Assembly: GCA_030407085.1 (NCBI GenBank)
Contig: CM059587.1
Location: forward strand, 72,777,001-72,841,000
Reading direction: 5' to 3'
From: Trichopria drosophilae
Lineage: Eukaryota > Arthropoda > Insecta > Hymenoptera > Diapriidae
DNA: 64,000 nt
Made by a program: the position numbers and the translations under genes. Below are positions 9,179 through 19,367 of this stretch, piece after piece. Positions within the stretch are counted from its first letter, which is position 1. Every line of letters starts with the position of its first letter. Below the pieces are notes generated by a model. It did not search any database. It was not told the DNA's origin and worked only from the letters and a program-made list of their open reading frames with translations.

Positions 9179-11572
9179 GAGAAAGTGCTCGCGGCACTTC
9201 GCGGAAAGCCAGTTGTAATAGCCGCGGATACTAATGCCAGTTCGCCGCTGTGGGACCCGCAATGCACGATCAGGCACACACATGATCGCCGTCCCGCGCG
9301 TGGGAGGCGATTAGAAAATTTCATCGCGAGGGAGGGACTGGTGGTCTTGAATGACTCTAGGGAGCTCACAACTTATCGGGGTAATAGCGGGGTCGTGGAG
9401 TCGTACATCGACGTCACACTCGCCACTCGTGAAGCCGCCGGGCTAATCGAGAATTGGCGGGTGCTCGATGGTGTCACGACCAGCGACCACCGCGCGATCG
9501 CGTTCGAGGTCAACTGGACCCAATCAGGCGGGAGCAACTCGGCAGATACAATGTGCGAAAAGCGAAGTGGGAGGTTTTCGATAACTTCCTACTTCAGGAA
9601 GCACGATGCAACGCGGTCTTGAATGGCGACGATTCCACGGCGAGCTTGCTCGCTAGGGAAATCGGAGTCGTTCTAACAAAAGCCTGCGATGTGGCAATAA
9701 AGCGACGTAAATGGTACGCCAGAGTTTCCCCGGGTTGGACGCAGAAGGTAACCGACCTGAAGAAAGCCGCGTACAGAGCGAGAAGGCTGCATCAGCGAAC
9801 TCGTGACGAGAGCTTCCTGGAGGAATTCAGGAGAGCCAATAGGAGATATAAGGCCGAACTGATACGCGAATTGACCGAGAGTTGGACGCGAATTGTGAAC
9901 GAGGCCGGGAAGTCAACTCCGTGGGGGATCCCATACAAGTGTGCCCTTGGCAGACAGAGGGGAGAAGCCATTGAGTACCCTGGTGTTCGGGGGTAACTTC
10001 ACGAGCGACTGGAGGGAGACGGCTGAGCTTATGCTCAAATGTCTAACTCCGGACGACGATCCCGCGATAGATACGTGCGAGCAGCGCACGCTTAGAAATA
10101 CCGGCGCTTATGTCTCCAGGGCAACTACCAGCCCGATGAGACTTAAGAGGGTAGAATTGCGCGAATTGAGGCTGGCAGTGGGGAAGCTGCGAAACGGAAA
10201 AGCCCCGAGGCTCGATCAAATCGAAGTAGAGGTGCTCAAGTGAGCAATACAGGTGATACCTTCGCACTTCTTGCGATTGTATAACGCGTGTTTTAGCGAG
10301 AATACTTTCCCGAATGAGTGGAAAATAGCCTCACTTCGCGTAATACCTAAGGGCTCGGATAAACTCCCCACCGACCCGAAGGCGTATCGGCCGATCTGTT
10401 TACTGTCCATTCTGGGCAAGATTCTGGAGAGGCTGATACTCTACCGAGCGTCCCCCGTCCTGATCGAAAGTCCGAGGGTGGCCGCGTGCCAATTCGGGTT
10501 TCGTGCCGGAAGGGGCACAGAAGACGCGATAAACGAGGTGCTCAGAGTCGTTCGAGAGTCTGAAGTAAAATACATTTTAGCGATCGCGTTTGATATCTCC
10601 GGGGCGTTCGACAACCTCTGGTGGCTGTCCGTTCTCGAAGAATTGCGCAATCGGGAGTGTCACCCCGACCTATATGAAATTCTGTCCAGCTACCTGTCGG
10701 ATAGACGGGTAATGATCGCAGAAAAACATATCGCGGTTAGTAAACGGGCGACTAAGGGGTGCCCGCAGGGGTCAGTCGTGGGGCCTAGCCTCTGGAATCT
10801 CGTTTTTGACGATCTAGTCAATAGAGTACAAAATACGGAGGGGTGTATCCCCATTGCGTACGCCGACGACATGCTCGTACTCGTCTCTGGGAATTCCCGG
10901 ATTGAGAGCAAGAAACTAGAGCTCGCAACGGCGAAAACGAGCATGGTGCTGCTAAGGGGGAGTCTGGACAGACGACCAAGCATCAAGCTTGACGGGAAAA
11001 CAATAAATTCAGCGGATAACATCAAGTACCTCGGCATAAGGCTCTCGAGTGGACTTAGCGTACGCTCCAATGTTCTCGAGGCTAGCCACAAGTCTCGGGA
11101 ATATTTTCATAAAATTACAAACGTTCTTAGGGGTAAGTGGTCGATGCCACACTCATCGCGTATCATTTTATATAAGGGTCTCGCCGTACCCATTCTCACT
11201 TATGGGGCCATCGGATGGGCCGACCGCGTGAACGCCGTTGATAGGAAATATCTTGATTCCGCCCAGAGGGCGGCACTGATCACGGCCACTGGAACATACC
11301 GCACGGTGTCCACACCAGCCCTATGTGCAATCAGTGGGCAGTTGCCGATTGACCTCAAGGCATTGGAGAGATTATTCGCGTATAACATCCGTAAAGGCAT
11401 AGCGTTTCGTATAGACGGAGAAGACTTCTCGGGTGACGCGAATAGTAAGAATCGCGACGCTTCCCGGCTTTGTGTGATCTTCCATCGCAGATGGCAGGGG
11501 GGGTGGGAGCTCGAGACGAGGGGGAGACACACCTCGGTGTTTATCCCTGACGTAGCGAGCAGAAGCGATCAG
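9179..11572 (+). pseudogene. Element A ORF2: partial endonuclease plus reverse transcriptase
   Basis: The second half of an APE-type endonuclease is readable first (AADTNASSPLWD, SYIDVTLA, SDHRAIAF). A frameshift near 9545 leads into a basic linker (KRRKWYARVSPGWTQK). A second frameshift is near 9945, and a stop at 10241 precedes the reverse transcriptase. The RT shows LRVIPKGSD, AYRPICLLSILGK, QFGFRAGRGTEDAI, AFDISGAFDN, GCPQGSVVGPSLWN and the catalytic AYADDMLVLV. Compared with element C, about 22 codons are missing just after the YADD block. The frame remains open to the TSD at 11559-11572, where element B interrupts it; the C-terminus resumes at 19011. Confidence 0.87.
11559..11572. repeat. 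Left 14-bp target-site duplication of element B
   Basis: GCAGAAGCGATCAG here is repeated at 18997-19010. The first G of the right copy merges with a G run, so the duplication is 13 or 14 bp. Non-LTR elements of this clade typically make duplications of about this size. Confidence 0.88.
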
Positions 11573-12009
11573 ATCTAAAATTTGTTTTGAGTGACCTCCC
11601 TCCCTTGCGGGTTCAGGTCACTCCCGTGAGGGCAGCCCAATCCATGGATCGGGCTGGGAAATTGTGAGGGCTTACCAAACCCCGTCATTCTCGCGAAGCA
11701 AGCTTACACGACAATGACTACCAGTATTTCCCGGTGCCGCACGTACACCGGACCCCACTGGTCAGGGGCGAAGTTATCTTCCCTAGCGAACCACTGCCCC
11801 TGCGAGTCCAACACCAATTGCTCGGGCGAGGCCTTGTCGTGAAAACGACGCGACCCCGGGGCCCCCGAGCTCCCGCGGTACCTTAACCCCGGGTAGGGGT
11901 CTAGCTTTTTTGGCGCGTGCACGCCAACGGGTGCTAGACGACCCAGTTGATTTCCCACAGAACCCCCACAGTACTGCAGAGGTTTTGCGAGAAATCAGAC
12001 ATCTTCCGC
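11573..12009 (-). other. 3' UTR of element B
   Basis: GC-rich, non-coding, and ends at the TSD without a clear poly-A tail. It contains a paired-looking block (GAGTGACCTCC...GGAGGTCACTC-type arms near 11588-11630). A short stretch, GGACTCGC plus GGGGCAGTGG plus TTCGCTAG, is shared with the 3' UTR of element C at about 23710-23745. This links C's 3' end to the B lineage. Confidence 0.65.
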
Positions 12010-13455
12010 CTAGGCGTCCCTTCTTCCGAAGGCCAGTTCCGCGAATTTACGGAACTCCCCGTACCGCTCCTCCGTCTCCAGGATCCCCGAGACGTCCCAT
12101 TCCTTAGCCCCCGTTCTGGTGACACCCATCGCCCGCACCCGTCGGAACGACCCATACAGTGGGCACTCGCACAGAATGTGAAGGCTCGTCTCGGTCGCCT
12201 CGCCACACCTGCACCCAGGGGTCTCTGACAAGCCCCTAGAATGCAGGAACTTGTTCACGCTCCCGTGGCCCGTCAGCAGGTAACACCCCCTCAGGCTGAG
12301 GTTCAGCCAGGGCTTGCCCCTGAAAGCCGTGACCACAGGAGCATATCCAAATGTGACGGCCCCGTGGTCTCCCGCCTCCCACTCGTCTTGCCACCGCTCC
12401 ACCACGTTCTTCTTCAACTGGGCGCACCCGTCCTCCGCTTGTGCTACCCCCACCGTGAGCGGCTCATCTACGGGCAGCTGTGCCCGCCGCTTGTGTGCAT
12501 GCTCCACAGCCCTTTTCCTGGCCAGCAGGTCCCACGGGGGTTCGCCCATGAGTACCTGCATGACCTGCGTCGCCACCGTCCGGCATACGGGTATGGACCC
12601 GTAGAGGGCCACCCTCTGGGCCCGGAGCACCTCCAGTCTGGCCCACACCGCCTTGGCCCTAGGGCCCCATGCCTCGGCCCCGTAAAGGGCGCAAGCCCTG
12701 AACAGCCCCCCGAAGATCACATTCGTGGCGTGCCTCCTGAGACCCCACTCTCTCCTTAGGGATCGCATTCCTGACACTATTGGCGCCAGTCTCTCCCTAA
12801 TGCCCTTGATATGGGGCAGTAGGTTTAGCCTGACGCCAGCTCGTATCCCCAGGTACGAGGTTTCCGCCACGAACGATATCCGCAGCCGGCCGGCTTTGAC
12901 GACCGGGCTCCTCCCCTTCAGGTCGCCCCGCAGAAACATGCACACGGATTTCTCCCCACTGACACACACCCCCCTTCCCGCTCCCCATTCGTGCACCTTG
13001 CCCAAGTGCTCACCCAGTTGGAGCTCCAGCTCACGCCTCGAGTTTCCCCCCACAAGGATCAACAGGTCGTCTGCGTATGCCACCGCCCTGGTGCCCCCCC
13101 CCCCCCTCTAAGATCGAGGAGGAGGGAATCCATGGCGAGGTTCCACAGCAACGGTCCTGAGATCGATCCTTGCGGGCATCCCCTCACCTCGTCTCTTGCG
13201 ACCTCTCCGTACCTCGATGTCATGACCGCCTTGCGGCCCCGCAATTAGTCTTCCCAGAGGTCAGCCTCCGGGCACCCGTGCTTGACCAGGTCCGTCATAA
13301 TAGTCTCATGGGCCAGATTATCGAATGCGCCCTTGAAGTCGATGAACATGCCCACAATATACTTGTGCGGCATGTCCCCGACGATTTCCAACAATCTGGC
13401 CCATGCGTCCACCGTTGATCTACCGGCCCGAAACCCGTACTGCGCATCATCCCAT

Positions 13456-14036
13456 TGTCGCACCTTGCCCCACTTGTGGAAGAGAGCGGAGCGGGTTATC
13501 TCCGTCCACAATTTTTGTGGAAGAGTGAGGGGTCGAAGTGCCCGAGCTCGAAGAGGAGCAATGCTTATGAAAGATCCGCTTCTCTTAGCAAGTTTTGAGA
13601 ATTGACGACCTCACGGACCCGATCGTTCGGCTGGTCTGTGCCGACGAATGCCTGATCGTGAAACGACTCGAGAGACCCACCGTAATGGGGAGCTAGGGTG
13701 CGGTGTCAAGCCCCTGCCGGCGGGTTCCACACGGGGGAGCGCTACGGCGTGCCGTGTCCGTGCAGGCAGTAACCGCAGAAAGGGTTGGCCTCTAGCGGGC
13801 CGTGGCAACGTTAGAAAGGTTCTCTGAACCAACAGAAGCATCAAAGCAGGCAGCTTGTTGCTAATAAATGTGGTAGCTGACTTGTTGTATATCTTTTTCA
13901 AGTGTGCACAACCAGCGGTGCTGGCGCATCACTAAAATTTGGGCCCCATCCCCCGGCGGGGGGGGGGGGGTGCCTTAAACCCGAAAGGGAGGGAAGACAC
14001 CTTAAATAAACAACACTCAAGTGTCGCACCTTGCCC
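13456..14036. mobile_element. Short insertion 1 in element B with 15-bp duplication
   Basis: TGTCGCACCTTGCCC at 13456-13470 and again at 14022-14036 brackets a 551-bp segment. The segment is nearly identical to insertion 2. It has no open frame of note and contains a 12-bp poly-G run near 13967. The duplication length suggests target-primed reverse transcription, so this is a SINE-like or otherwise non-autonomous non-LTR element. No tRNA, 5S or 7SL head could be recognised. Orientation is uncertain; the plus-strand end ACACCTTAAATA is the more tail-like one. Confidence 0.85.
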
Positions 14037-15520
14037 TTAAGGCGATTCGCGAGCATGCCCTCAAGTGCCTTGCCCAGTACCGATATCAGGCTTATGGGCC
14101 TGTACGACGATACTTTACACCGGTCCTTCTCCCCGCCTTTTAACAGCGCCACCACCCTCGCCAGCTTCCAACATACGGGAAAGTATCCCTCCGCGAGACA
14201 CTGGTTGTAGGTCGCCAGCAGGAAGTGCGGGACTGTACCAGCGAGGACACGGAGCATGCGGACCGACACGCCGTCTTTCCCCGGGGCCTTCCCGATCCTC
14301 ATACGGTTGACCACCGCCTTTAATTCAGGGTGCTTGAAAGGCTCCGGGCTGCAATCGGGTCTTCTCTCTTCCTGTGGCCTTAAGGGCAAGGTCGGCCTGT
14401 CCGGGACGAACGCCTCCATCAGGACCCCCGCCGCTTCTTCCCACCCCTCCGTTTTATTTCCGTCGGGCCTTTCAACCGCGCTTAAGTCCGTTGGCTGTTT
14501 CCTTCCGCGGAGCAGCTTATAGACCTTCCCCCATGGGTCTCGGTTGCCCTCCCTCTGAACGAAGTTCTTCCAGTGCTGGTTCTTCTTCTCCATCAGGAGT
14601 TTCCCGTATGCCCGCTTCCGCTGCTTGTACTCGTTCTCCACTTGGGGGGTACTCTGCTCCGTTGCTCTGAGCCTCTGCCACTTTACTCGGGCCCTGCGCA
14701 TTTCTGCCCTGGCTTTCGTCAGATCCTGGCACCACCACTGCACCCTGCGATGCTGCGTTGGAACCCACTCCGGTACGATCTCGCTCTGCGCCGTCTCCAC
14801 CCAGTCGTATATGGCTGCCACTTTTCCGTCCACCGTCTTCCTCCGGAACGCTGGGAACCCTTCCCTCATCGCTTCCCGCTTGATCGCCTCAGAGAGGGGT
14901 ATCATGTGGTGTTCCCTTATGGGCCTTACCACCTTCCGCTCCACCCTTACCGACTCCGGCGCCCTGAGGTTAACCTCAATGAGGTTATGATCACCGAATT
15001 CGGTCGGGTCTATCCTCCATTCGGTTCCCCAGTCGTCCATGGACTTGCCCAACGTCACATCGATATCGGTGTGCCCATTCCCTCCGATGTATGTGAAGAG
15101 ACTGGAGGGTTCGTTGAGTATTTGGAGGTCTCGGGCAATCACGAACTCTTCCATGATGATCCCCCTCTTATGGTTCTCGTGTCCCCTCAAACGGTTCTTG
15201 CTGAACCACATTTGCGACGAGGCGTTAGCATCCGCCGCGATCAAGATCGGGTTACCCGCCATCCTATCCAGGACCTCTTCCACGTACCTCAGCGGCATCT
15301 CGAGCGACATCTCCGAAGTCTCCCCAGTTCTCACGCTCGTTGGCCTGCAATACAGCGAGACCACAACCAAGGACCCAAATGGTCCTCGAAGCTTCACGCA
15401 GACTCCCGGATCATCGGAAGAGACGACTACCTGGAATACGTCCAGATCTCTGTCCGTAATCGCTACCGCCGATAAGCCGTCCTTCGAAGTGAAGGTTCTC
15501 ACACCCACTGGGAGTCCCGC

Positions 15521-16109
15521 TGTCCTCCCGCCTCCCCGCAGGGGACTTGTGGAAGAGAGCGGAGCGGGTTATCTCCGTCCACAATTTAATTGTGGAAGAG
15601 TGAGGGGTCGAAGTGCCCGAGCTCGAAGAGGAGCAATGCTTTTGAAAGATCCGCTTCTCTTAGCAAGTTTTGAGAATTGACGACCTCACGGACCCGATCG
15701 TTCGGCTGGTCTGTGCCGACGAATGCCTGATCGTGAAACGACTCGAGAGACCCACCGTACTGGGGAGCTAGGGTGCGGTGTCAAGCCCCTGCCGGCGGGT
15801 TCCACACGGGGGAGCGCTACGGCGTGCCGTGTCCGTGCAGGCAGTAACCGCAGAAAGGGTTGGCCTCTAGCGGGCCGTGGCAACGTTAGAAAGGTTCTCT
15901 GAACCAACAGAAGCATCAAGGCAGGCAGCTTGTTGCTAATAAATGTGGTAGCTGACTTGTTGTATATCTTTTTTAAGTGTGCACAACCAGCGGTGCTGGC
16001 GCATCACTAAAATTTGGCCCCATTCCCCCATGGGGGGGGGGGGGGTGTTTTAAACCCGAACGGGAGGCAAGACACCTTAAATAACTGCACTCAGGTGTCC
16101 TCCCGCCTC
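15521..16109. mobile_element. Short insertion 2 in element B with 14-bp duplication
   Basis: TGTCCTCCCGCCTC at 15521-15534 and 16096-16109 brackets a 561-bp copy of the same family as insertion 1, in the same orientation. The left junction has about ten extra bases (CCCGCAGGGGA) relative to insertion 1, while the right end is conserved. This fits variable 5' ends made by target-primed reverse transcription if the right end is the 3' end. Both target sites start with TGTC. Confidence 0.85.
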
Positions 16110-16237
16110 TGATAGCCCTATACGGCTCCTGGATTAGGATCACAGAGTACCCTTCCTCGGCGATTTTCTGGCTGAGTGACGCCATGACGTACGAGGACTT
16201 CATGCAGTTCATCTGCGCCACCTTGAGGATTCCGGAG

Positions 16238-18502
16238 TTACTCGCCATAATTGGTCCTTTTGACTGCCTCCTCCATGGCTTTCAGTCGCATCGGGCAATT
16301 GATGTTCCCTAACCTGTGGTCGCTGGGCAGCCTCGCCTTCCAGCAGTTCACGCATCTCCTCGTGGTGTCTTTGTTTGGGCATCCCTCCGCTTTGTGGCCT
16401 TCGTGTCCACAGTGTCTACACGTTAGCTTAATAGCCCGGCAAGTCTTTGCTATGTGCCCGTACTTAAAGCACCTGTAGCACTGTGAGACGGCAACATGGT
16501 CTCTCACATTGTGTGAAGACCAGTCTAGGAGCAATCGCCCTCCCTGTATCAGGGCCTTCCTGCATGCAGGTGTGACCACAAGCACTTTGTGCGCTGTGCT
16601 TCCTTCTCGTGGGCCCGATGTAAATGACACCCTCATACTGTTGCTGGGTATCCCTTTATCCCTGAGGTTTCTTTCCCACGCCAGCTTGAGGAAGGCGTCG
16701 TCGGTCAAGTCCTTTGGGACGTCATAGTCCATCACTCGGGGGTCCCTTTCGTTGACGGGTTGAGTGGCCTTCAGTCCGGCGCCCGCCAACGCTTCGTGGT
16801 TCGCCAACTTTTCCGCCTGTTCCGGCGACTCTAACACCACCACCACACCACCAGATCTTATTGGCCTTGTGCTACGGACGACCAGCCCTTCCCTCACCGG
16901 ATCTATCAGCTCCTTCATCTTCGTCTTGGCGGCCTCTGCTCTTTCTAGTGGGGAACCCTCCATCTCAGGGGGGTGAATAAACACCACGCTGCTTTTCGCG
17001 GTCGATCGCGTGTCTCGGGCGTTCTCATTCGGGGCAGAGATTGCCGTTCGGATACGCCTAGTTGCCGCTCCAAGCGTTTCCGCGTATGTCCTCTGCGTTG
17101 GTGCCCTGGGCTGCTGCTCGTCGTTTGGCTGTATGCCAGTCACTATTCCAGTGTCCCTTGACATACTGGGAGTTGGTCGCATCCTGGGAGGCTCTCTCTC
17201 TCTGTCTGGGTTTGAGTTACCCGCTTGCCTGCCCATACCGCTCAATGCTCGCTCTATCTCGGCTAGCCTATTTCCTTGGCTCCGCTGTTCTTCTTCGAGC
17301 CGACTGATTTTTATCTCGGAGTCCCGGATGATCTTCGACAACTCCCGGAAAGCAACGGAGACTCTCTCTCGTACGGCATCGGAGACATTTGCCTCCACCA
17401 ATATATTTTCCACCTGCCTGCCGTATTCCTCCGCGATGTTTGGCACTGCTTCCTGAGATGTCCTCTTCGGTTCCCTGCGCTGGGCATCCTCCACCTGCCC
17501 GCAGCATCTTGGGCGCTGTCTGCCTCCGATGACGGATGCTGCGTTGTTCTCAGCCGGACCGGCTGGTTCTGTGGGTGTAACACCGCTGTTGCGACCTTTG
17601 TTTTCGGCCTTCTTCTTTTTCCCCTTAGGGGACTCTGAGGAGTGTGAGGCCTCATCAGCTGGCTTTTCCGTGTGTTTTCTTTTGACATACGGGGTCGCCT
17701 CAGGTGGCATCACCTGTTCCACCTCCATATCTTCAGAGGCTTCCTCCGTCCTTCTTTTCAAACGCTCTTCCCTTTCTCTTGCACTCCGCGCTCTTTCTTT
17801 CTCTTCCCTCCTCCTCACCTCCGCCATTTCAGCCTTTCTCTGTTCTTCTTGGAGCCTATTCCATCCCTCCTGCTTCTTCTTCCCACCTCTTTCCTGTTTC
17901 CTCTCTATCTTGGGGCTCAAGTCCTCTTCGCTCTTGCGTCCCTCCTCCGTGTCCCTGCCGTCAGATGTGCTTGACGACGATGATGGGGGTGATGAGGAAC
18001 CACTGGTGGACTTCTGGGTCGGGCTTTGTTCATCTGAGTCACTGGGCTCATCCCTCCTCCCAGCGTGTTCCCGTAGCGACCTCAGTTTCTTCTCTCTCTG
18101 CTTTTCCCTTTCTTGCTTGACCCTCAGCTTATCCTTCTTTTTCCTCTCACTTTGGCTGGAGTCCGAGCGCTGCAAGACCATATCTCCCAGTGCGAATTTT
18201 CCCACCTTTTTGTAGAAGGATGCTTTATCCTCGTCTGCGTGCCCATCATTCCCATCCGCTTCTATACCCTGAGGGGCATTTTCACGGGGAGAATAATATG
18301 CTTCTTCCTCCTCCTCCGCTGGGCATCTGTCTCCCCCTGTGTCGTAATTCTGCAGCTTGCGGAAGTCCCTCCTCACTATCCTCCTATCTTCTGCAGCCTC
18401 TTCCGACGTCCCTTGGACTGTCCTTCGCCCCCCTTTCACCTTCCCACTCTTCTCCAACTTCTCCTCATTCTTTGTTTTGTTTTTGTTTTTATTTTGCACC
18501 AT
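16238..18502 (-). CDS. Element B ORF1, intact gag-like protein, 754 aa
   Basis: A continuous frame from MVQNKNKNKTKNEEK to a stop overlapping the ORF2 start. Residues 1-300 are highly charged and low complexity, with coiled-coil-like Glu/Arg/Lys runs (RRREEKERARSAREREE). The middle (about 430-620) includes VVRSTRPIRSGGVVVVLE, resembling the RNA-binding fold of R1-clade ORF1 proteins. The C-terminus has three zinc clusters: CYRCFKYGHIAKTC, CRHCGHEGHKAEGC, and CVNC...H...CP. The expected role is binding element RNA and nucleocapsid assembly. It is uninterrupted, unlike ORF2, which suggests B is younger than A or simply luckier. Confidence 0.9.
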   Translation of the reverse strand: MVQNKNKNKTKNEEKLEKSGKVKGGRRTVQGTSEEAAEDRRIVRRDFRKLQNYDTGGDRCPAEEEEEAYYSPRENAPQGIEADGNDGHADEDKASFYKKVGKFALGDMVLQRSDSSQSERKKKDKLRVKQEREKQREKKLRSLREHAGRRDEPSDSDEQSPTQKSTSGSSSPPSSSSSTSDGRDTEEGRKSEEDLSPKIERKQERGGKKKQEGWNRLQEEQRKAEMAEVRRREEKERARSAREREERLKRRTEEASEDMEVEQVMPPEATPYVKRKHTEKPADEASHSSESPKGKKKKAENKGRNSGVTPTEPAGPAENNAASVIGGRQRPRCCGQVEDAQRREPKRTSQEAVPNIAEEYGRQVENILVEANVSDAVRERVSVAFRELSKIIRDSEIKISRLEEEQRSQGNRLAEIERALSGMGRQAGNSNPDREREPPRMRPTPSMSRDTGIVTGIQPNDEQQPRAPTQRTYAETLGAATRRIRTAISAPNENARDTRSTAKSSVVFIHPPEMEGSPLERAEAAKTKMKELIDPVREGLVVRSTRPIRSGGVVVVLESPEQAEKLANHEALAGAGLKATQPVNERDPRVMDYDVPKDLTDDAFLKLAWERNLRDKGIPSNSMRVSFTSGPREGSTAHKVLVVTPACRKALIQGGRLLLDWSSHNVRDHVAVSQCYRCFKYGHIAKTCRAIKLTCRHCGHEGHKAEGCPNKDTTRRCVNCWKARLPSDHRLGNINCPMRLKAMEEAVKRTNYGE

Positions 18503-18996
18503 GATTTGAGTCCCACGAGTACGGTTGGTCTATAGGTCCGGCTGTGTAGAGCCCCCATGCACAGCTAAGAGGATTAGTACGCCCCGCTGCTCCCCTGGGC
18601 CAGCGGGGGGGGGGCCGTTTACGACGCACTTTCGGCCCTGCGTCATGCAGATCCTCGGCACGGTACCTCACACCTTAACATTGGGCACAGGTAAGTGTAT
18701 GTGCATGTGTGTGTCTGCGCGTGTATGTGTGTGTGTGTGCGCATGTGTGTGTATGTGTGTGTGTGTGTGTATGTGCATGTGTAGTGTAGTGTAGTGTAGT
18801 GTAGTGTAGTGTGGTTCTCCACTGATCCCTCCACCTCGGCCTGTCCGGCATGGTAGTACCTACCGGCATAGCCCGAGGGTTCATTGGGATGCTGGGAGTC
18901 GTGCAACTCTTGGACCAAAGTCTCCCGGGGTGAAAACACCCCGCAAGACTTTGGAGCCCCCCGCCTCGTCAAGGCGGATGCACATGGGGGGGGGGG
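18503..18996 (-). promoter_or_regulatory. 5' UTR of element B with microsatellite
   Basis: Non-coding, starting at the 5' terminus with a run of about 13 C on the element strand. It includes a TG-rich microsatellite and GTGTA repeats at about 18696-18812, and a GC-rich block next to ORF1. R1-type elements carry an internal promoter in this region, but no core motif can be named. Confidence 0.6.
18696..18812. repeat. TG-rich microsatellite followed by GTAGT repeats
   Basis: An imperfect (TG)n with GCAT interruptions passes into about six copies of GTGTA/GTAGT. It lies within element B's 5' UTR and is probably an expansion that arose after insertion. Confidence 0.9.
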
Positions 18997-19010
18997 GCAG
19001 AAGCGATCAG
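18997..19010. repeat. Right 14-bp target-site duplication of element B
   Basis: GCAGAAGCGATCAG, partner of 11559-11572. It sits right after a run of G. Confidence 0.88.
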
Positions 19011-19367
19011 TCGTGGGTCAAGCCTGACCACTATACCTCCCAGTTCCAGTCCGGACATGGGGACTTTCGCGCGTACTTGTTTAGATTTGGCCTGGCCAGC
19101 AATCCTCACTGTCTCTGCGGGGAGCGAGAGGACTCTCTACACGTTCTCTATGACTCTCCGCGGTTCATAGAGGACAGGGAAGAACTCATTGCGACCTGCG
19201 AAGCATTGGGGGAGGCTTGGCCAGTAGCACCTGAGAAATTAATCAGCGAGAAGCTCTTCGATGTTTTGAAGACAACGTCGAGGAATATCCTCAAGAAAAA
19301 ACGTACAGAAGAACTGGACATTTACAGCAGAGACCACATGGCCTCTCCGAACGATAGCGATAATTAG
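19011..19367 (+). pseudogene. Element A ORF2, C-terminal tail
   Basis: Resumes the reading frame of 10253-11572 in exact phase after element B. It starts SWVKPDHYTSQFQSGHGDF and contains the C-terminal zinc motif CLCGEREDSLHVLYDSP. In this motif the final Cys expected in R1-clade proteins (H...C) appears replaced by Ser. Stop at 19365. Because the frame survives, this segment was still intact when B inserted. Confidence 0.85.

Larger units (their letters stand above)
12010..16248 (-). pseudogene. Element B ORF2: endonuclease-reverse transcriptase
   Basis: Starts at 16248, overlapping the end of ORF1 by 11 bp. The APE endonuclease shows VAQMNCMKS, LIQEPYRA, SLYCRPTS, IAADANASSQMW and FGDHNLIEV. 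The RT shows VVALLKGG, SYRPISLISVLGK, QYGFRAGRSTVDAW, FIDFKGAFDN, GCPQGSISGPLLWN and AYADDLLILVGGNSR. A C-terminal zinc motif CRCG...HILCECP follows. Breaks: insertion 2 (15535-16095) in the endonuclease, insertion 1 (13471-14021) in the RT fingers, an in-frame TAA near 13245 in what should be the LWED-LRGRKAV stretch, and a frameshift at a C run near 13092. Apart from these the protein appears full length. Confidence 0.9.
11573..18996 (-). mobile_element. R1-clade non-LTR retrotransposon B, near full length
   Basis: Inserted in reverse orientation into the RT C-terminus of element A, flanked by the 14-bp duplication. From 5' to 3' on the minus strand: 5' UTR 18996-18503, ORF1 18502-16238, ORF2 16248-12010, 3' UTR 12009-11573. 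Defects are two secondary insertions in ORF2, one in-frame stop and one frameshift at a C run. It is the best-preserved retrotransposon in the window. It belongs to a different subfamily from A, since only motif-level similarity is visible. Confidence 0.9.

Noticed and set aside
14573..15475. 300-codon plus-strand frame opposite element B ORF2
   Set aside because: It is the antisense of a GC-rich, well-supported endonuclease-RT gene. Long antisense frames are common in such sequence, and it has no domain.
17529..18215. Long Ser/Leu-rich plus-strand frames opposite element B ORF1
   Set aside because: These are mirrors of the Lys/Glu/Arg-rich ORF1. The hydrophobic, Ser-rich composition is a complement effect, not a membrane protein.
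11573..19010. rDNA target site expected for a true R1 element
   Set aside because: No 28S rRNA sequence flanks A, B or C. They are R1-clade by motif, but these copies are not in rDNA, and no TTAGG telomeric array is present either.
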